A stretch of 51,344 nt of DNA from SAR116 cluster bacterium MED-G04 (GCA_002457135.1 NTKX01000003.1:1-51344), one strand, 5' to 3'; counted from the stretch's first letter, positions 28,588-37,366 are shown. The notes: generated by a model from the letters alone, not told the origin. Numbers and translations: made by a program.

Positions 28588-30912
28588 CTAATTCTTTTGA
28601 GGCCCGTCACCGGTTGCGGTGAGTTTTTCCCAGATGCGCTGCGGGGTGGCTGGCATATCAATATGATCAATGCCGAGGGCATCACAGACCGCCGACATCA
28701 CCGCCGGGGTTGAACCGATTGCCCCGGCCTCACCCGCACCCTTGGCCCCGAGCGGGTTATTCAGGCACGGTATGTTGCGAGTGTGGATATCCAGCTGAGG
28801 CAGATGATCAGCCCGGGGCAGGGTGTAATCCATCAATGATCCCGCCAGCAACTGCCCCTCATCATCATAGGGCATGTGTTCATAGAGCGCCTGACCAACA
28901 CCCTGGGCAATGCCGCCATGGATCTGGCCTTCCAGCGTCATCGGGTTGATGACCTTGCCGAAATCATCCACCACGGTGAAACGTTCAATAGAGACAACCA
29001 GCGTTTCCTCATCAATCTCAACCTCGGCAATATGACAGCCGTAAGGGTAGGTGGAACCTTTGGTTTTCATTGAGTGCTTGAGGCTATAGGGGTGAGGGGA
29101 CTGATCCCTGCCCGCGATCAGCACCAGTTCCTCGAGTGTCACCGACTGGTTGGTACCAGCGGCGGTGAAAATCCCGTCATCAAAGCTGATGCTGTCCTCG
29201 GCACTATCCAGATGGCTTGCGGCATCGCTGCGGGCGCGATCGATGATCAGCCCACCCGCCTCGGCAACGGTGGAACCCAGCACTGCTGTCATTCTGGCCC
29301 CGCCGGTTGTCCCCCTCGGCGTTTTCAGGGAATCGCCCTGAACAATCCTGATTTTAGCGGGATCATAGCCCATGGTATGCGACAGAATCTGGGTCAGGGT
29401 GGTGGCGTGGCCCTGGCCATTATCATGCTGGGAGGCAAAGACCGTGACGGTGCCATCAGGTGCAAAATCAAATTCGATATCGTTTTCTTCACCGCCGCCG
29501 CATTGTTCCAGATACATGGCCAGGCCGATCCCGCGCTTTTTACCCGTGGCGGCAGAGGCGGCTTTGCGGGCGGTGAAACCGGCCCAGTCCGCCTTATCCA
29601 TCGCATCCTGCATCAGGGCAGGCATATCGGCGCTGTCAATCTCACCACCAATGACCATTTTATAGGGAACCTGGTCCGGTTTGATCAGGTTACGGCGGCG
29701 GATTTCATCCCGGCCAATGCCGTATTCAAGCGCCAGCATATCCATCAGGCGTTCGATCAGGTAATTCGCCTCAGGCCGGCCCGCACCGCGGTAGGCATCA
29801 ACCGCGGGGGTGTTGGTCATCACGCCTTTGACGATCAGCCCTGCATTCTGGATATCATAGCATCCGGTCAGGGTCCGGCTGCCTGACATGGTCGGGATAT
29901 AAACCCCGAAATTCGACAGCCACGCCCCCATATTGGCGTGGACCGTGACCTCCAGCGCTTCAACCCTGGCATCTTTATTGACGACTGCACGGGCGATGCT
30001 GCGGTTATCGCGGCCTTGCAGGTCGGAAAGAAACGCCTCACTCCTGTCCTGCTGCCAGCGAACCATTGCCCCCAGCTTCCTCGCCGCCCAGGCAATGCAG
30101 AGCTGTTCGGGGTGAAGGAAAATCTTGAACCCGAAAGATCCGCCAACATGCCCGGTCAGGACCTGAACCTGTTCACTTTCCAGATTGAGCGCGTTGCTGA
30201 TCTGCATCGCCAGCCCGACCACGCCTTGCGAACCTGTCCAGAGCTGAAGCCCGTCTCCACCTTTCATCGGGCGGGCCACCATCGGGCGGGTTTCCATGGA
30301 ATTGATCATGATCCGGTTGTTGACCACATCAATCGAAAAAACCCGGTTGCCATCAGCATCAGCATTATCCAGTGCCTCACGCGCATCGGCAACACGCCCG
30401 GCATGCCATTCAAAGGCGATATTGTTCTTGTATTCCTGATGCAGGCAGGGGGCATCATCGCGCATCGCGGCATAGACATCAGTCACGGCATCGAGGGGTT
30501 CGAAATCCATTTCAATCAGCTCGGCCGCATCACGGGCCTGCTGGCGGGTATCGGCCACCACCATGGCAATAATATCACCGGCATAACGATTGATATCGCG
30601 GACCATGGCGGGTTTGGATGTTTCCCGCATGGGGGTGCCATCCGGCCATTCAACGTAATTGAGGCATTTGATCTCACCAACATGGTCAGCATCCAGATCA
30701 GCCTGACTGGCGACCAGCCGCACGCCCTCGGCGGCTTTGGCGGCATCCAGATCAAGGTGGGTCAGCCTGGCATGGGCAAAGGGCGCACGCAGAAAATGCA
30801 CCGCCAGCCCTTTGCCGGGGAACATATCATCAGTGTACCGGCCCTGACCGGTGATCAGGTCCATATCCTCAACACGGCGCATGGACTGGCCCAAACCGAA
30901 ACGGATGCTCAT
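28588..30912 (-). CDS. form II CoxL-like xanthine dehydrogenase-family molybdopterin subunit
   Basis: This 774-residue protein is the molybdenum-cofactor large subunit of a molybdenum hydroxylase. The active-site loop reads AYRGAGR (in DAYRGAGRPEANYLIERL), the form II signature; true aerobic CO dehydrogenase (form I) has AYxCSFR. The family glutamate that activates water is present in GAKGAGEAGAIGS near the C-terminus, and the GGSFGFK segment for cofactor binding is intact. A GGAG site lies 7 bases before the ATG. No FAD (CoxM) or iron-sulfur (CoxS) subunit gene occurs in the window, so the electron path is unknown. The substrate is probably an N-heterocycle or aldehyde rather than CO. Confidence 0.88.
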   Translation of the reverse strand: MSIRFGLGQSMRRVEDMDLITGQGRYTDDMFPGKGLAVHFLRAPFAHARLTHLDLDAAKAAEGVRLVASQADLDADHVGEIKCLNYVEWPDGTPMRETSKPAMVRDINRYAGDIIAMVVADTRQQARDAAELIEMDFEPLDAVTDVYAAMRDDAPCLHQEYKNNIAFEWHAGRVADAREALDNADADGNRVFSIDVVNNRIMINSMETRPMVARPMKGGDGLQLWTGSQGVVGLAMQISNALNLESEQVQVLTGHVGGSFGFKIFLHPEQLCIAWAARKLGAMVRWQQDRSEAFLSDLQGRDNRSIARAVVNKDARVEALEVTVHANMGAWLSNFGVYIPTMSGSRTLTGCYDIQNAGLIVKGVMTNTPAVDAYRGAGRPEANYLIERLMDMLALEYGIGRDEIRRRNLIKPDQVPYKMVIGGEIDSADMPALMQDAMDKADWAGFTARKAASAATGKKRGIGLAMYLEQCGGGEENDIEFDFAPDGTVTVFASQHDNGQGHATTLTQILSHTMGYDPAKIRIVQGDSLKTPRGTTGGARMTAVLGSTVAEAGGLIIDRARSDAASHLDSAEDSISFDDGIFTAAGTNQSVTLEELVLIAGRDQSPHPYSLKHSMKTKGSTYPYGCHIAEVEIDEETLVVSIERFTVVDDFGKVINPMTLEGQIHGGIAQGVGQALYEHMPYDDEGQLLAGSLMDYTLPRADHLPQLDIHTRNIPCLNNPLGAKGAGEAGAIGSTPAVMSAVCDALGIDHIDMPATPQRIWEKLTATGDGPQKN

Positions 30913-31040
30913 GGAAAACTCCTCAAAAATGGCTCTCAGGATACAGAATTACTGAGCATGATATGAGTATAGCCAGCATGGGAGGCAACAGGAAACCGGA
31001 AATTATTCCGCCCCCGACCCGCTATCCCGTGGTATAAGCC

Positions 31041-32276
31041 ATGGTATCAGGACGAACCGCTATCCCTCCGGAAAACCCGATGCCGCAACGCCCGCATTTA
31101 CCTGTCCCCTATCATTCCATCGGGATCAGCCAGATTGTGGCCTATGGGCTGCTGTTCTACGTTTTCGCCCAACTCAAGACACCACTGGCTGAGGCTATTG
31201 GCACGACCGAGAGCAACATTCTGGCCGCGATTTCAGGCTCGCTGGTCCTGCAAGGGTTGCTGGCACCGGTAATCGGCGGCTGGGTGGACCGTTTCGGGGC
31301 CTTGCCTGTCATGACGCTGGGGCTGGTCATCGGGGCGCTCGGCATGTTCATGCTGCCACTCATCCCCGCCATAGAATGGGTCTGGTTCTGCATGGTGCCG
31401 ATAGGCCTGGCTTTCGCCATGTCGACCTATGAGGTTGCCTTTTCAGCGGCGGTGCAGCTGGATGAGGTGAGGGCACGGCGCAATATTTCCTACATCACGT
31501 TTTATGGCGGGGTGGCCAGCTCGATCACCTGGCTTTCGATTGCGCCGCTCCTGACCATGCTGGGGCTGAAGGCGACGTGTTCTGTCATCGCCGTGGTGAT
31601 GCTGATCATGGCAGCGCGGTTTTTCCTGTTATCACGGCGTATCCGCATCAGGGGGTCAGGCGAGAAGGAGGCAATGGCACCCTTTTCATGGTCCGGCATG
31701 ACCAGGGAGGAAAAGCAGGCAATCATCCTGCTGGCCCTGACATCAACGCTGGAATACCTCGTTTTCGCCAGCACCACGCTGTTATGGATCAACTGGTTCA
31801 GTATCCAGTTCGGGGCAGGCCTTGCGGTTGTGCTGGCCTCCATCTACGGGCCGTTTCAGGTGGTCGGCCGGATCATGGAGATGTGGTATGGCCAGAGGTT
31901 TGATGCCAGGCTGACCGCGCTGGTGGCTTTCACCTTTGTCCCAACCGCCATTGTGCTGGCGCAAAGCCCGTCCCTGCCGGTGGTGGTGGTCGCCATGATG
32001 CTGTTCGGGATCGGCCATGGGGTGCTGACGGTATCATTCGGTTACGTCACCAACATGTATTTCCGGGCTGAGGTTTACGGCAGGGCCAAGGGCTGGATTT
32101 CAACCCCGCGCGGTCTCGGCAATGCCATCGGCCCCAGCATCGGCGGTGCGTTGTTCCTGCTCGGCACGGATATTTTCTTTGCCGTTATGGTGGCGGTCAG
32201 TATCGCTGGCGGGATCACCTTTGCCTTTTTGCTGAGGCTCAAGCCCGGCAACCTGATCCCGGCCGAACAGCGTTAG
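31041..32276 (+). CDS. MFS transporter
   Basis: This 411-residue protein has the hydrophobic pattern of a 12-helix major facilitator, with the loop GGWVDRFGALPVM between helices 2 and 3 matching the MFS motif A (GxxxDRxGxR). A basic/acidic central loop (RIRIRGSGEKEAMA) divides the two halves. The substrate cannot be told; the sequence resembles the monocarboxylate-type MFS branch. A second in-frame ATG at 31080 is an equally possible start, as neither has a clear ribosome site. It is divergent from the CoxL-like gene and convergent with a LysR regulator. Confidence 0.85.
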   Translation: MVSGRTAIPPENPMPQRPHLPVPYHSIGISQIVAYGLLFYVFAQLKTPLAEAIGTTESNILAAISGSLVLQGLLAPVIGGWVDRFGALPVMTLGLVIGALGMFMLPLIPAIEWVWFCMVPIGLAFAMSTYEVAFSAAVQLDEVRARRNISYITFYGGVASSITWLSIAPLLTMLGLKATCSVIAVVMLIMAARFFLLSRRIRIRGSGEKEAMAPFSWSGMTREEKQAIILLALTSTLEYLVFASTTLLWINWFSIQFGAGLAVVLASIYGPFQVVGRIMEMWYGQRFDARLTALVAFTFVPTAIVLAQSPSLPVVVVAMMLFGIGHGVLTVSFGYVTNMYFRAEVYGRAKGWISTPRGLGNAIGPSIGGALFLLGTDIFFAVMVAVSIAGGITFAFLLRLKPGNLIPAEQR

Positions 32277-32335
32277 CACCTTATAATAAGGTATCTTTAT
32301 TGGTGGTGTTTATCGGGGATATTTAACAGGAGTAT

Positions 32336-33238
32336 TTATTGGGGGTCGGGGAACTGGCGTTCCAGCGCAACCATCAGGTCATTGAGGAATTTGGCCGAGG
32401 CCACGGGCAGGACCCTGTCCTTGAGCTGGCCGATATGCAAAACCCCGTCACGCAGGTCACGCCGGTCAATCGGAATGGTCTTGAGCCGTTGCCCCAGCGA
32501 TCCCGATACCGGAATGGTAAAGGAAATAGCCTCCTCATTAATAAGGTAATGGCGAATAAAACCGAAACTGTCGGTCTCGGCGATGATATCGAGGGGCAGG
32601 GGATGCGCCAGCAGCGATGATTGCAGCAATCGCCTCAACCCTGTTTTCATGGACGGGATGATCATTTTCCAGCCCACCAGCTCACGCATCCTGATAACTT
32701 CCCGATCGGCGAGGGGGTGATCATCGGCAACCACGACCAGTACTCTCTGCAAGGCGGTGGCCAGCACCTTGAAATGGGGTGAGGTCACCGGCTCAAACGT
32801 CATGGCGATATCGATTTCCAGCTGATTGAGCGCGTCTTCGGCCTCGGTGCCGTACTGCCGCATGACATTAAACAACACCCCGGGGTGATTCTGGCGGTAG
32901 AGGGCGATCTGTTCCGGCAGAAACTCTTCCATCACTTCAGGGGGGCAGCCGATGCTGACATGACCACGCCTGAACCCGGCCAGATCCGATATCTGTGATT
33001 TGACCCGTTCAAAATCGGAAAACTGCCTGCGCACGAAATCCACGAATATCTCACCGGCAGTATTCAGCCTCACCCCGGAGGGCAGGCGTTCAAACAGCGG
33101 ATAGCCCAGTTCTTCCTCAAGCGCCAGCACCCGGCGGTTGAGCGCGGTCGAGGTAATCGCCAGACGGTCGGCGGCACGGCGGATCGATCCTTCCTGGCTG
33201 ATGATTTCAATATAGCGAAGAGTGCTGAGAACACGCAT
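32336..33238 (-). CDS. LysR-family transcriptional regulator
   Basis: This 300-residue regulator has the N-terminal winged helix of LysR proteins (RYIEIISQEGSIRRAADRL, then ALNRRVLALEEELGYPLFER) and a C-terminal effector-binding domain beginning near residue 90 (GHVSIGCPPEVMEEFLP). The start at 33238 gives the normal distance to the helix-turn-helix; a longer frame adds 21 non-family residues. It is transcribed away from glnK, with 148 bases between the starts. LysR proteins often control the neighbouring divergent gene, but whether this one acts on glnK-amtB, the MFS gene or something else is open. Confidence 0.9.
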   Translation of the reverse strand: MRVLSTLRYIEIISQEGSIRRAADRLAITSTALNRRVLALEEELGYPLFERLPSGVRLNTAGEIFVDFVRRQFSDFERVKSQISDLAGFRRGHVSIGCPPEVMEEFLPEQIALYRQNHPGVLFNVMRQYGTEAEDALNQLEIDIAMTFEPVTSPHFKVLATALQRVLVVVADDHPLADREVIRMRELVGWKMIIPSMKTGLRRLLQSSLLAHPLPLDIIAETDSFGFIRHYLINEEAISFTIPVSGSLGQRLKTIPIDRRDLRDGVLHIGQLKDRVLPVASAKFLNDLMVALERQFPDPQ

Positions 33239-33271
33239 TGAATAACCTTTTGGACAACACAAAAAAACCGG

Positions 33272-33287
33272 TGGTGCAAAATATGCA
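33272..33287 (+). promoter_or_regulatory. candidate sigma-54 promoter of glnK-amtB
   Basis: TGGTGCAAAATATGCA keeps the essential GG and GC 10 bases apart, though it departs from the consensus at other places. A start near 33298 gives a leader of about 90 bases to glnK. glnK-amtB is a standard NtrC and sigma-54 target. It is weaker than the element before glnB. Confidence 0.45.
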
Positions 33288-33386
33288 TCGTAATACTGCA
33301 AACATAGCAGAGTTAATCACCGCTTCAACCTGCTAATAAGAATTCGCTTAAATATAAATTAATCTTGTCAGTGAAAGGACAGGTTT

Positions 33387-33725
33387 ATGAATTACATTAT
33401 AGCGATCATTCAACCAAGCCAGCTTGAGGCAGTTCAGGAAAAACTGACTGCTGCTGGTGTCTCAGGGATGACAGTGACTGAGGTTCGCGGTTATGGACGC
33501 CAGCGTGGCAAAACCGAAATCTATCGCGGCACTGAGTACAGCATCAACTTCCTGCCGAAAATCAAGCTGGAACTTGCCCTTGATGATAAGGCATCGGCTG
33601 AAGCTGTCGATATTATCACCGAAGTCTGCAAGTCCGGGCGTATTGGCGATGGCAAGATCTTCACGTTTCCACTCACCGAGGCGCTTCGTATTCGGACCGG
33701 TGAAACGGGTTCGGAAGCACTTTAG
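33387..33725 (+). CDS. glnK: nitrogen regulatory protein PII (GlnK)
   Basis: This 112-residue PII protein keeps the T-loop tyrosine Y51 (RGTEYSINF) and the nucleotide-binding GRIGDGKIF. It is followed 33 bases later by amtB, and in this arrangement GlnK binds to and blocks the ammonium channel when nitrogen is plentiful. An AAAGGACAGG region before the ATG serves ribosome binding. It is clearly diverged from the GlnB at 14901, so the genome has at least two PII paralogs. Confidence 0.96.
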   Translation: MNYIIAIIQPSQLEAVQEKLTAAGVSGMTVTEVRGYGRQRGKTEIYRGTEYSINFLPKIKLELALDDKASAEAVDIITEVCKSGRIGDGKIFTFPLTEALRIRTGETGSEAL

Positions 33726-33758
33726 TATTACTATAACTACCTCTAAACGGAGATAATC

Positions 33759-35081
33759 ATGTCCCCACTTTCAAAGCTTTTCGGTCTCGGTGGCGTTGCG
33801 CTTGCAGCAACGATTTTGCCGTTGCCTGCCATGGCGGCCACAGACCCAGAAACGGCATTCATTCTTAACAGCCTGTCCTTCCTGTTGCACGGCTTCATCG
33901 TTATGCTGATGGCTGCAGGTTTCTGCATGCTTGAGGTTGGTCTGGTCCGTTCCAAAAACGCGACTGCACAATGCGCCAAGAACATTGGCCTTTATTCTAT
34001 TTCCGGTCTGCTTTACTGGCTGATCGGTTACAACCTGATGTACGCTGATGTCGGCGGTTACATCGGCTCACTGTCAATCTGGTCCCCATCCGACCCATCG
34101 ATTACCGACGCCGGTTACACAGGTGATGGCACGGATTACGCGGCTTCATCCGACTGGTTCTTCCAGATGGTGTTTGTTGCCGCCGCGGCTTCAATCGTTT
34201 CCGGTGCTGTTGCCGAACGCGTCAAGCTGACCACGTTCTTCGTTGTTATCGCCGTTCTGGTCGGTATCATCTACCCGATCCAGGGTTCCTGGACATGGGG
34301 TGGTGGCTGGCTCAGCGAAATGGGCTTCAGCGACTTTGCCGGTTCAACCATCGTTCACTCTGTTGGTGGCTGGGCAGCGCTCACCGGTGCGATCATTATC
34401 GGCGCTCGTAAGGGCAAGTATTCCGATGATGGCAGCATCCGCCCGATGCCAGGTTCAAACCTGCCACTGGCCACGCTCGGTACTTTCATCCTGTGGTTCG
34501 GCTGGTTCGGCTTCAACGGTGGCTCACAGCTTGCCATGGGTACGGCTGCTGACGTTGCTGCTATCGCCAACATCTACGTTAACACCAACATTGCCGCTGC
34601 TGCCGGTGTCGTTGTCGCCATTGTCGCAACGCTGGTCATGTATGGCAAAATCGACCTCACCATGGCGCTCAACGGCGCACTGGGCGGCCTTGTGTCCATC
34701 ACGGCTGAACCCCTTGCCCCGACCCCTGGCATTGCTGCCATGATCGGTGGTATCGGCGGTTTCCTCGTGGTCCTCTCGGTTCCGCTTCTTGACAAGCTCA
34801 AGGTTGATGACGTTGTCGGTGCCATCCCGGTCCACCTCGTCTGCGGTATCTGGGGCACGCTTGCGGTTGTTATCTCCGCGGGTGGCGGCATGGGCCAGCT
34901 GATGGTTCAGGCTACCGGTATCGTTGCCATCGGTGCATTCGTTGTCGTCACCTCTGGTGTTGCCTGGTACGCCATTGGTACAGCAATGGGTCTGCGTCCG
35001 GATGAAGAGGCTGAATACGATGGTCTCGACGTCGCGGAATGTGGCCTCGAAGGTTACCCTGAGTTCACACGTTCTAGTTGA
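33759..35081 (+). CDS. amtB: ammonium transporter Amt
   Basis: This 440-residue protein begins with a signal peptide (cleavage likely after LPAMA) and has the Amt channel pattern of 11 helices. The pore histidines lie in FAGSTIVHSVGG and GAIPVHLVCGIWG. Other conserved segments are GFCMLEVGLVRSKN and GAVAERVKL. It moves ammonium inward and is paired with glnK for post-translational control. The C-terminal tail (ECGLEGYPEF) is the usual regulatory end. A strong terminator follows at 35111. Confidence 0.97.
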   Translation: MSPLSKLFGLGGVALAATILPLPAMAATDPETAFILNSLSFLLHGFIVMLMAAGFCMLEVGLVRSKNATAQCAKNIGLYSISGLLYWLIGYNLMYADVGGYIGSLSIWSPSDPSITDAGYTGDGTDYAASSDWFFQMVFVAAAASIVSGAVAERVKLTTFFVVIAVLVGIIYPIQGSWTWGGGWLSEMGFSDFAGSTIVHSVGGWAALTGAIIIGARKGKYSDDGSIRPMPGSNLPLATLGTFILWFGWFGFNGGSQLAMGTAADVAAIANIYVNTNIAAAAGVVVAIVATLVMYGKIDLTMALNGALGGLVSITAEPLAPTPGIAAMIGGIGGFLVVLSVPLLDKLKVDDVVGAIPVHLVCGIWGTLAVVISAGGGMGQLMVQATGIVAIGAFVVVTSGVAWYAIGTAMGLRPDEEAEYDGLDVAECGLEGYPEFTRSS

Positions 35082-35110
35082 TCGTTTCCTCCTCAATGAT
35101 CGACTCCTTA

Positions 35111-35140
35111 ACCGGCCCCACACGCAGGGGCCGGTTTTTT
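35111..35140 (+). terminator. Rho-independent terminator of glnK-amtB
   Basis: ACCGGCCCC and GGGGCCGGT form a perfect 9-pair stem with a 7-base loop, followed by a run of T. It lies 30 bases after the amtB stop. Confidence 0.95.
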
Positions 35141-35196
35141 CTTGCCTGAATTTCAGGATTGGTGAAATCTTGTCGCGCTGATGGGAGGATTAATCC

Positions 35197-36120
35197 ATGC
35201 GTATTGCAGTGATCGGAACCGGGGCCATGGGCTGTGTCTATGCAGCCCTCTTTGCCGAGGCAGGGCATGATGTTACCGCGGTTGATGCCTGGGCTGATCA
35301 CATCGATGCCATCAGCCGCAACGGGTTGAGGCTGGATGGATTTACCGGTGACCGGGTTATCAGCGGCATTTCGGCCCGGATGCTGAACGAACGCCTCCCC
35401 GAAGCGGAGCTTTATATCCTGGCCACCAAGGCTGACGGTATTGCCGATGCAGCCGCCAAGCTCAACGCCGAAACCCCGCCTGATGCCATGGTCCTGACCA
35501 TCCAGAACGGGATGGGCAGTGCTGATATCCTCGCCGGGGGCATCAGCAGTGATCGTATCCTTGTTGGTGTTGCAGAGGGGTTTGGTGCCTCCATGACTGG
35601 CCCCGGGCATGGTCATCACACCAGCATGACGCGGATCAGGCTGGGGGAATATGGCGGCGGCGAAACCGCCCGGCTTGCTGAGGTTACCGCGCTCTGGCAG
35701 GGGGCGGGGTTCCCGGCCGAGGCCTACGCCAATATAGACCAGCTGATCTGGGAGAAATTCATCTGCAATGTCAGCCTGAGCGGGCCTTGCACCATAACGG
35801 GATGCACTGTTGGTGAACTCATGGCCGATCCTGCATTATGGCGAATGGCGCTGGATTGCGGGGTGGAGGCCTATGCCGTCGGCAAGGCCAGGGGGGTTCA
35901 GTTTTCCTACGATGATCCTGAGGCTTATGTGACGACCTTTGCCGCAAAACTGGGGGGAGCAAAGCCCTCCATGACCCTCGATCATGAGGCGGGCAGGCGG
36001 TCCGAGATTGATATCATCAACGGCATGGTCCCGAAACTGGCGGCGAGGGCAGGGCTGGATGCCCCGGTCAACAGGGCCGTGACAGCGATTATTCACCACC
36101 GTGAAAAATCATTCACCTGA
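35197..36120 (+). CDS. ketopantoate reductase (PanE/ApbA) family protein
   Basis: This 307-residue protein has an N-terminal Rossmann motif GTGAMG (residues 7-12), the ATKADG segment where the fold contacts substrate, and the catalytic lysine in WEKFICNVSLSG. The C-terminal helical domain is of the PanE type. Family members reduce 2-ketopantoate to pantoate for coenzyme A, but paralogs act on other 2-keto acids. The site is close to canonical yet not exact, so I do not assign the gene name. A GGGAGGA site precedes the ATG. Its last 12 bases overlap the convergent BKACE gene. Confidence 0.85.
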   Translation: MRIAVIGTGAMGCVYAALFAEAGHDVTAVDAWADHIDAISRNGLRLDGFTGDRVISGISARMLNERLPEAELYILATKADGIADAAAKLNAETPPDAMVLTIQNGMGSADILAGGISSDRILVGVAEGFGASMTGPGHGHHTSMTRIRLGEYGGGETARLAEVTALWQGAGFPAEAYANIDQLIWEKFICNVSLSGPCTITGCTVGELMADPALWRMALDCGVEAYAVGKARGVQFSYDDPEAYVTTFAAKLGGAKPSMTLDHEAGRRSEIDIINGMVPKLAARAGLDAPVNRAVTAIIHHREKSFT

Positions 36121-36945
36121 TCGGAAAAGCTGTGATGCCTCAGCCCCGGTCAGCACGTCCCGGCCTGCGCTCATCTGGCGGATCAGCTCGGCGCTGGAGG
36201 ATGCCATTGTGCCGTCCTTCAGCAACAGGTTATTTTCAAACCCGATCCTGGCCTGACCACCGAGACCATGGGCCTTGACCATGGCATCGTATTCCATCGG
36301 CCCGAAGGCACAGACCATCCAGTGCCGGATGAAACCCTTGTCACCCCCAAGGAACGGGTCCAGGTCATCGGGGTGGGATCGGAAATCCGCGCTGTAACGG
36401 CCAAGAACGAAGAGAACGTCAACCGGCGCATCAGGCAGATATCCGTCAAAATAGAGCCGATGCAACAGGGTGAGATCATCAGGGCTGTAAAGAATGTATT
36501 GCAGATGCGTTCCTGATGCCGCCGCGTCTTTCAGCACACCGCTCCCGAAATCAATGCCTTCCTTTGACTGATCACCGGTAATTTCCAGAATGGAAACAGA
36601 GGCATGATCGGGTCGTACACCGCTCAGGCAGGCGGCCTGTTCGGCCGGGCTGAACCGGCCCGCCTTTTCGGTTGTGATCTGGCACGGCATTCCCGGCACC
36701 ATCGCCGCCATCGCATCCAGCAGGTCACGGTAACGGCCGGCATCAAGGCTGTGGTTGCCGTCATCATCACGGATATGGGCATGCAGCATGGCCGCGCCCG
36801 CATCATGACAGGCCCTTGCCTCAGCCACGACCTCATCAATCGTGATGGGCAGGTTGGGGTGATCCTCCCTTGATTTGCGCGCACCGTTCGGGGCCGCCAT
36901 GATCAGGAGCGGGGGATTCGTGTCATTCTGGTCAAAAACAGCCAT
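36109..36945 (-). CDS. 3-keto-5-aminohexanoate cleavage enzyme (BKACE) family protein
   Basis: This 278-residue protein belongs to the BKACE (beta-keto acid cleavage enzyme) family, which uses a zinc ion and acetyl-CoA to split beta-keto acids. The metal motif is LHAHIRD, preceded by APNGARKSREDHPNLP. Later segments RYSADFRSHPDDL and GFENNLLLKDG are typical of the substrate side. The start at 36945 (ATG) is preferred over a TTG 33 bases upstream. The substrate could be any of several amino or hydroxy beta-keto acids. It converges with the PanE-like gene, overlapping by 12 bases. Confidence 0.88.
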   Translation of the reverse strand: MAVFDQNDTNPPLLIMAAPNGARKSREDHPNLPITIDEVVAEARACHDAGAAMLHAHIRDDDGNHSLDAGRYRDLLDAMAAMVPGMPCQITTEKAGRFSPAEQAACLSGVRPDHASVSILEITGDQSKEGIDFGSGVLKDAAASGTHLQYILYSPDDLTLLHRLYFDGYLPDAPVDVLFVLGRYSADFRSHPDDLDPFLGGDKGFIRHWMVCAFGPMEYDAMVKAHGLGGQARIGFENNLLLKDGTMASSSAELIRQMSAGRDVLTGAEASQLFRSGE

Positions 36946-37017
36946 GATTTTTCCGTAAAGGCTGGAAATTATCCGCAAGATTGTTTAAAAATGAGAATAA
37001 CTTATAGGGGGGATAAA

Positions 37018-37116
37018 ATGGATCCAACAGTTGGAACTGTTCTCGTTGTCGGTTTTCCGATCATTCTTTGCCTTGCCATTTATGCCTTTGGCAAATTTTC
37101 CGTAAAACCTGATTGA
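37018..37116 (+). CDS. small predicted single-span membrane protein (32 residues)
   Basis: The frame encodes 32 residues: a short start (MDPTVGT), one hydrophobic helix (VLVVGFPIILCLAIYAF) and a short basic end (GKFSVKPD). A GGGGGGA ribosome site lies 5-6 bases before the ATG. The peptide has the composition of a real transmembrane microprotein. I do not recognise the family. It lies between the BKACE gene and the antiporter operon, tail to tail with another small membrane protein at 37130. Confidence 0.5.
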   Translation: MDPTVGTVLVVGFPIILCLAIYAFGKFSVKPD

Positions 37117-37118
37117 TT

Positions 37119-37142
37119 AAACGCCGGGTTTATCCGGCGTTT
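37119..37142. terminator. hairpin between two small membrane-protein genes
   Basis: AAACGCCGG and CCGGCGTTT pair perfectly around a 6-base loop. With A/T at the base of the stem it could end transcription in both directions. The stop codon of the minus-strand small gene lies at the edge of the loop. Confidence 0.6.
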
Positions 37143-37252
37143 ATAATTAGATAGAGTGCCGCCGCCGTCGCAATAATGACAAGGTAAATTGTCCAGTGCA
37201 GTTTGTTATAGACGTTTTCCTCAGGAATGTTTTTCGGACGTTCTTGTGTCAT
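37130..37252 (-). CDS. small predicted single-span membrane protein (40 residues)
   Basis: The frame encodes 40 residues: a charged N-terminus (MTQERPKNIPEENVYNKLHW) and one hydrophobic helix (TIYLVIIATAAALYLII). A GGAGA ribosome site precedes the ATG at 37252. A near-consensus promoter on the same strand (TTGTCA, 17 bases, TATAAA) lies just upstream, which strongly supports expression. The family is not recognised. Topology suggests a cytoplasmic N-terminus and one span. It is divergent from the antiporter operon. Confidence 0.6.
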   Translation of the reverse strand: MTQERPKNIPEENVYNKLHWTIYLVIIATAAALYLIINAG

Positions 37253-37279
37253 GAAAATCTCCATTGCTTCTCATACTGA

Positions 37280-37308
37280 TTTATAATCCAAGCCTCTGGC
37301 TTTGACAA
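37280..37308 (-). promoter_or_regulatory. promoter of the 40-residue membrane protein gene
   Basis: On the minus strand TTGTCA and TATAAA are exactly 17 bases apart. The predicted start near 37273 gives a leader of about 20 bases that holds the GGAGA site. It is one of the best sigma-70-type matches in the window. Confidence 0.65.
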
Positions 37309-37366
37309 TTTACATTTGTGTGTCGGTTTTTCTTGTCTGGCGTGGCTAATTTGGTAGGTTGCTCGC

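Noticed and set aside
29074-30966. Open frames on the plus strand across the CoxL-like gene
   Set aside because: They mirror codon structure of the real minus-strand gene and show no domain or start signal.
36981-37008. TTGTTT and TATAGG before the 32-residue gene as its promoter
   Set aside because: The -10 box overlaps the ribosome site, so a transcript from it would lose that site.
37303-37331. TTGACA at 37302-37307 as a plus-strand promoter for the antiporter operon
   Set aside because: No -10-like box occurs at 16-18 bases; the same bases fit far better as the minus-strand promoter of the small gene.
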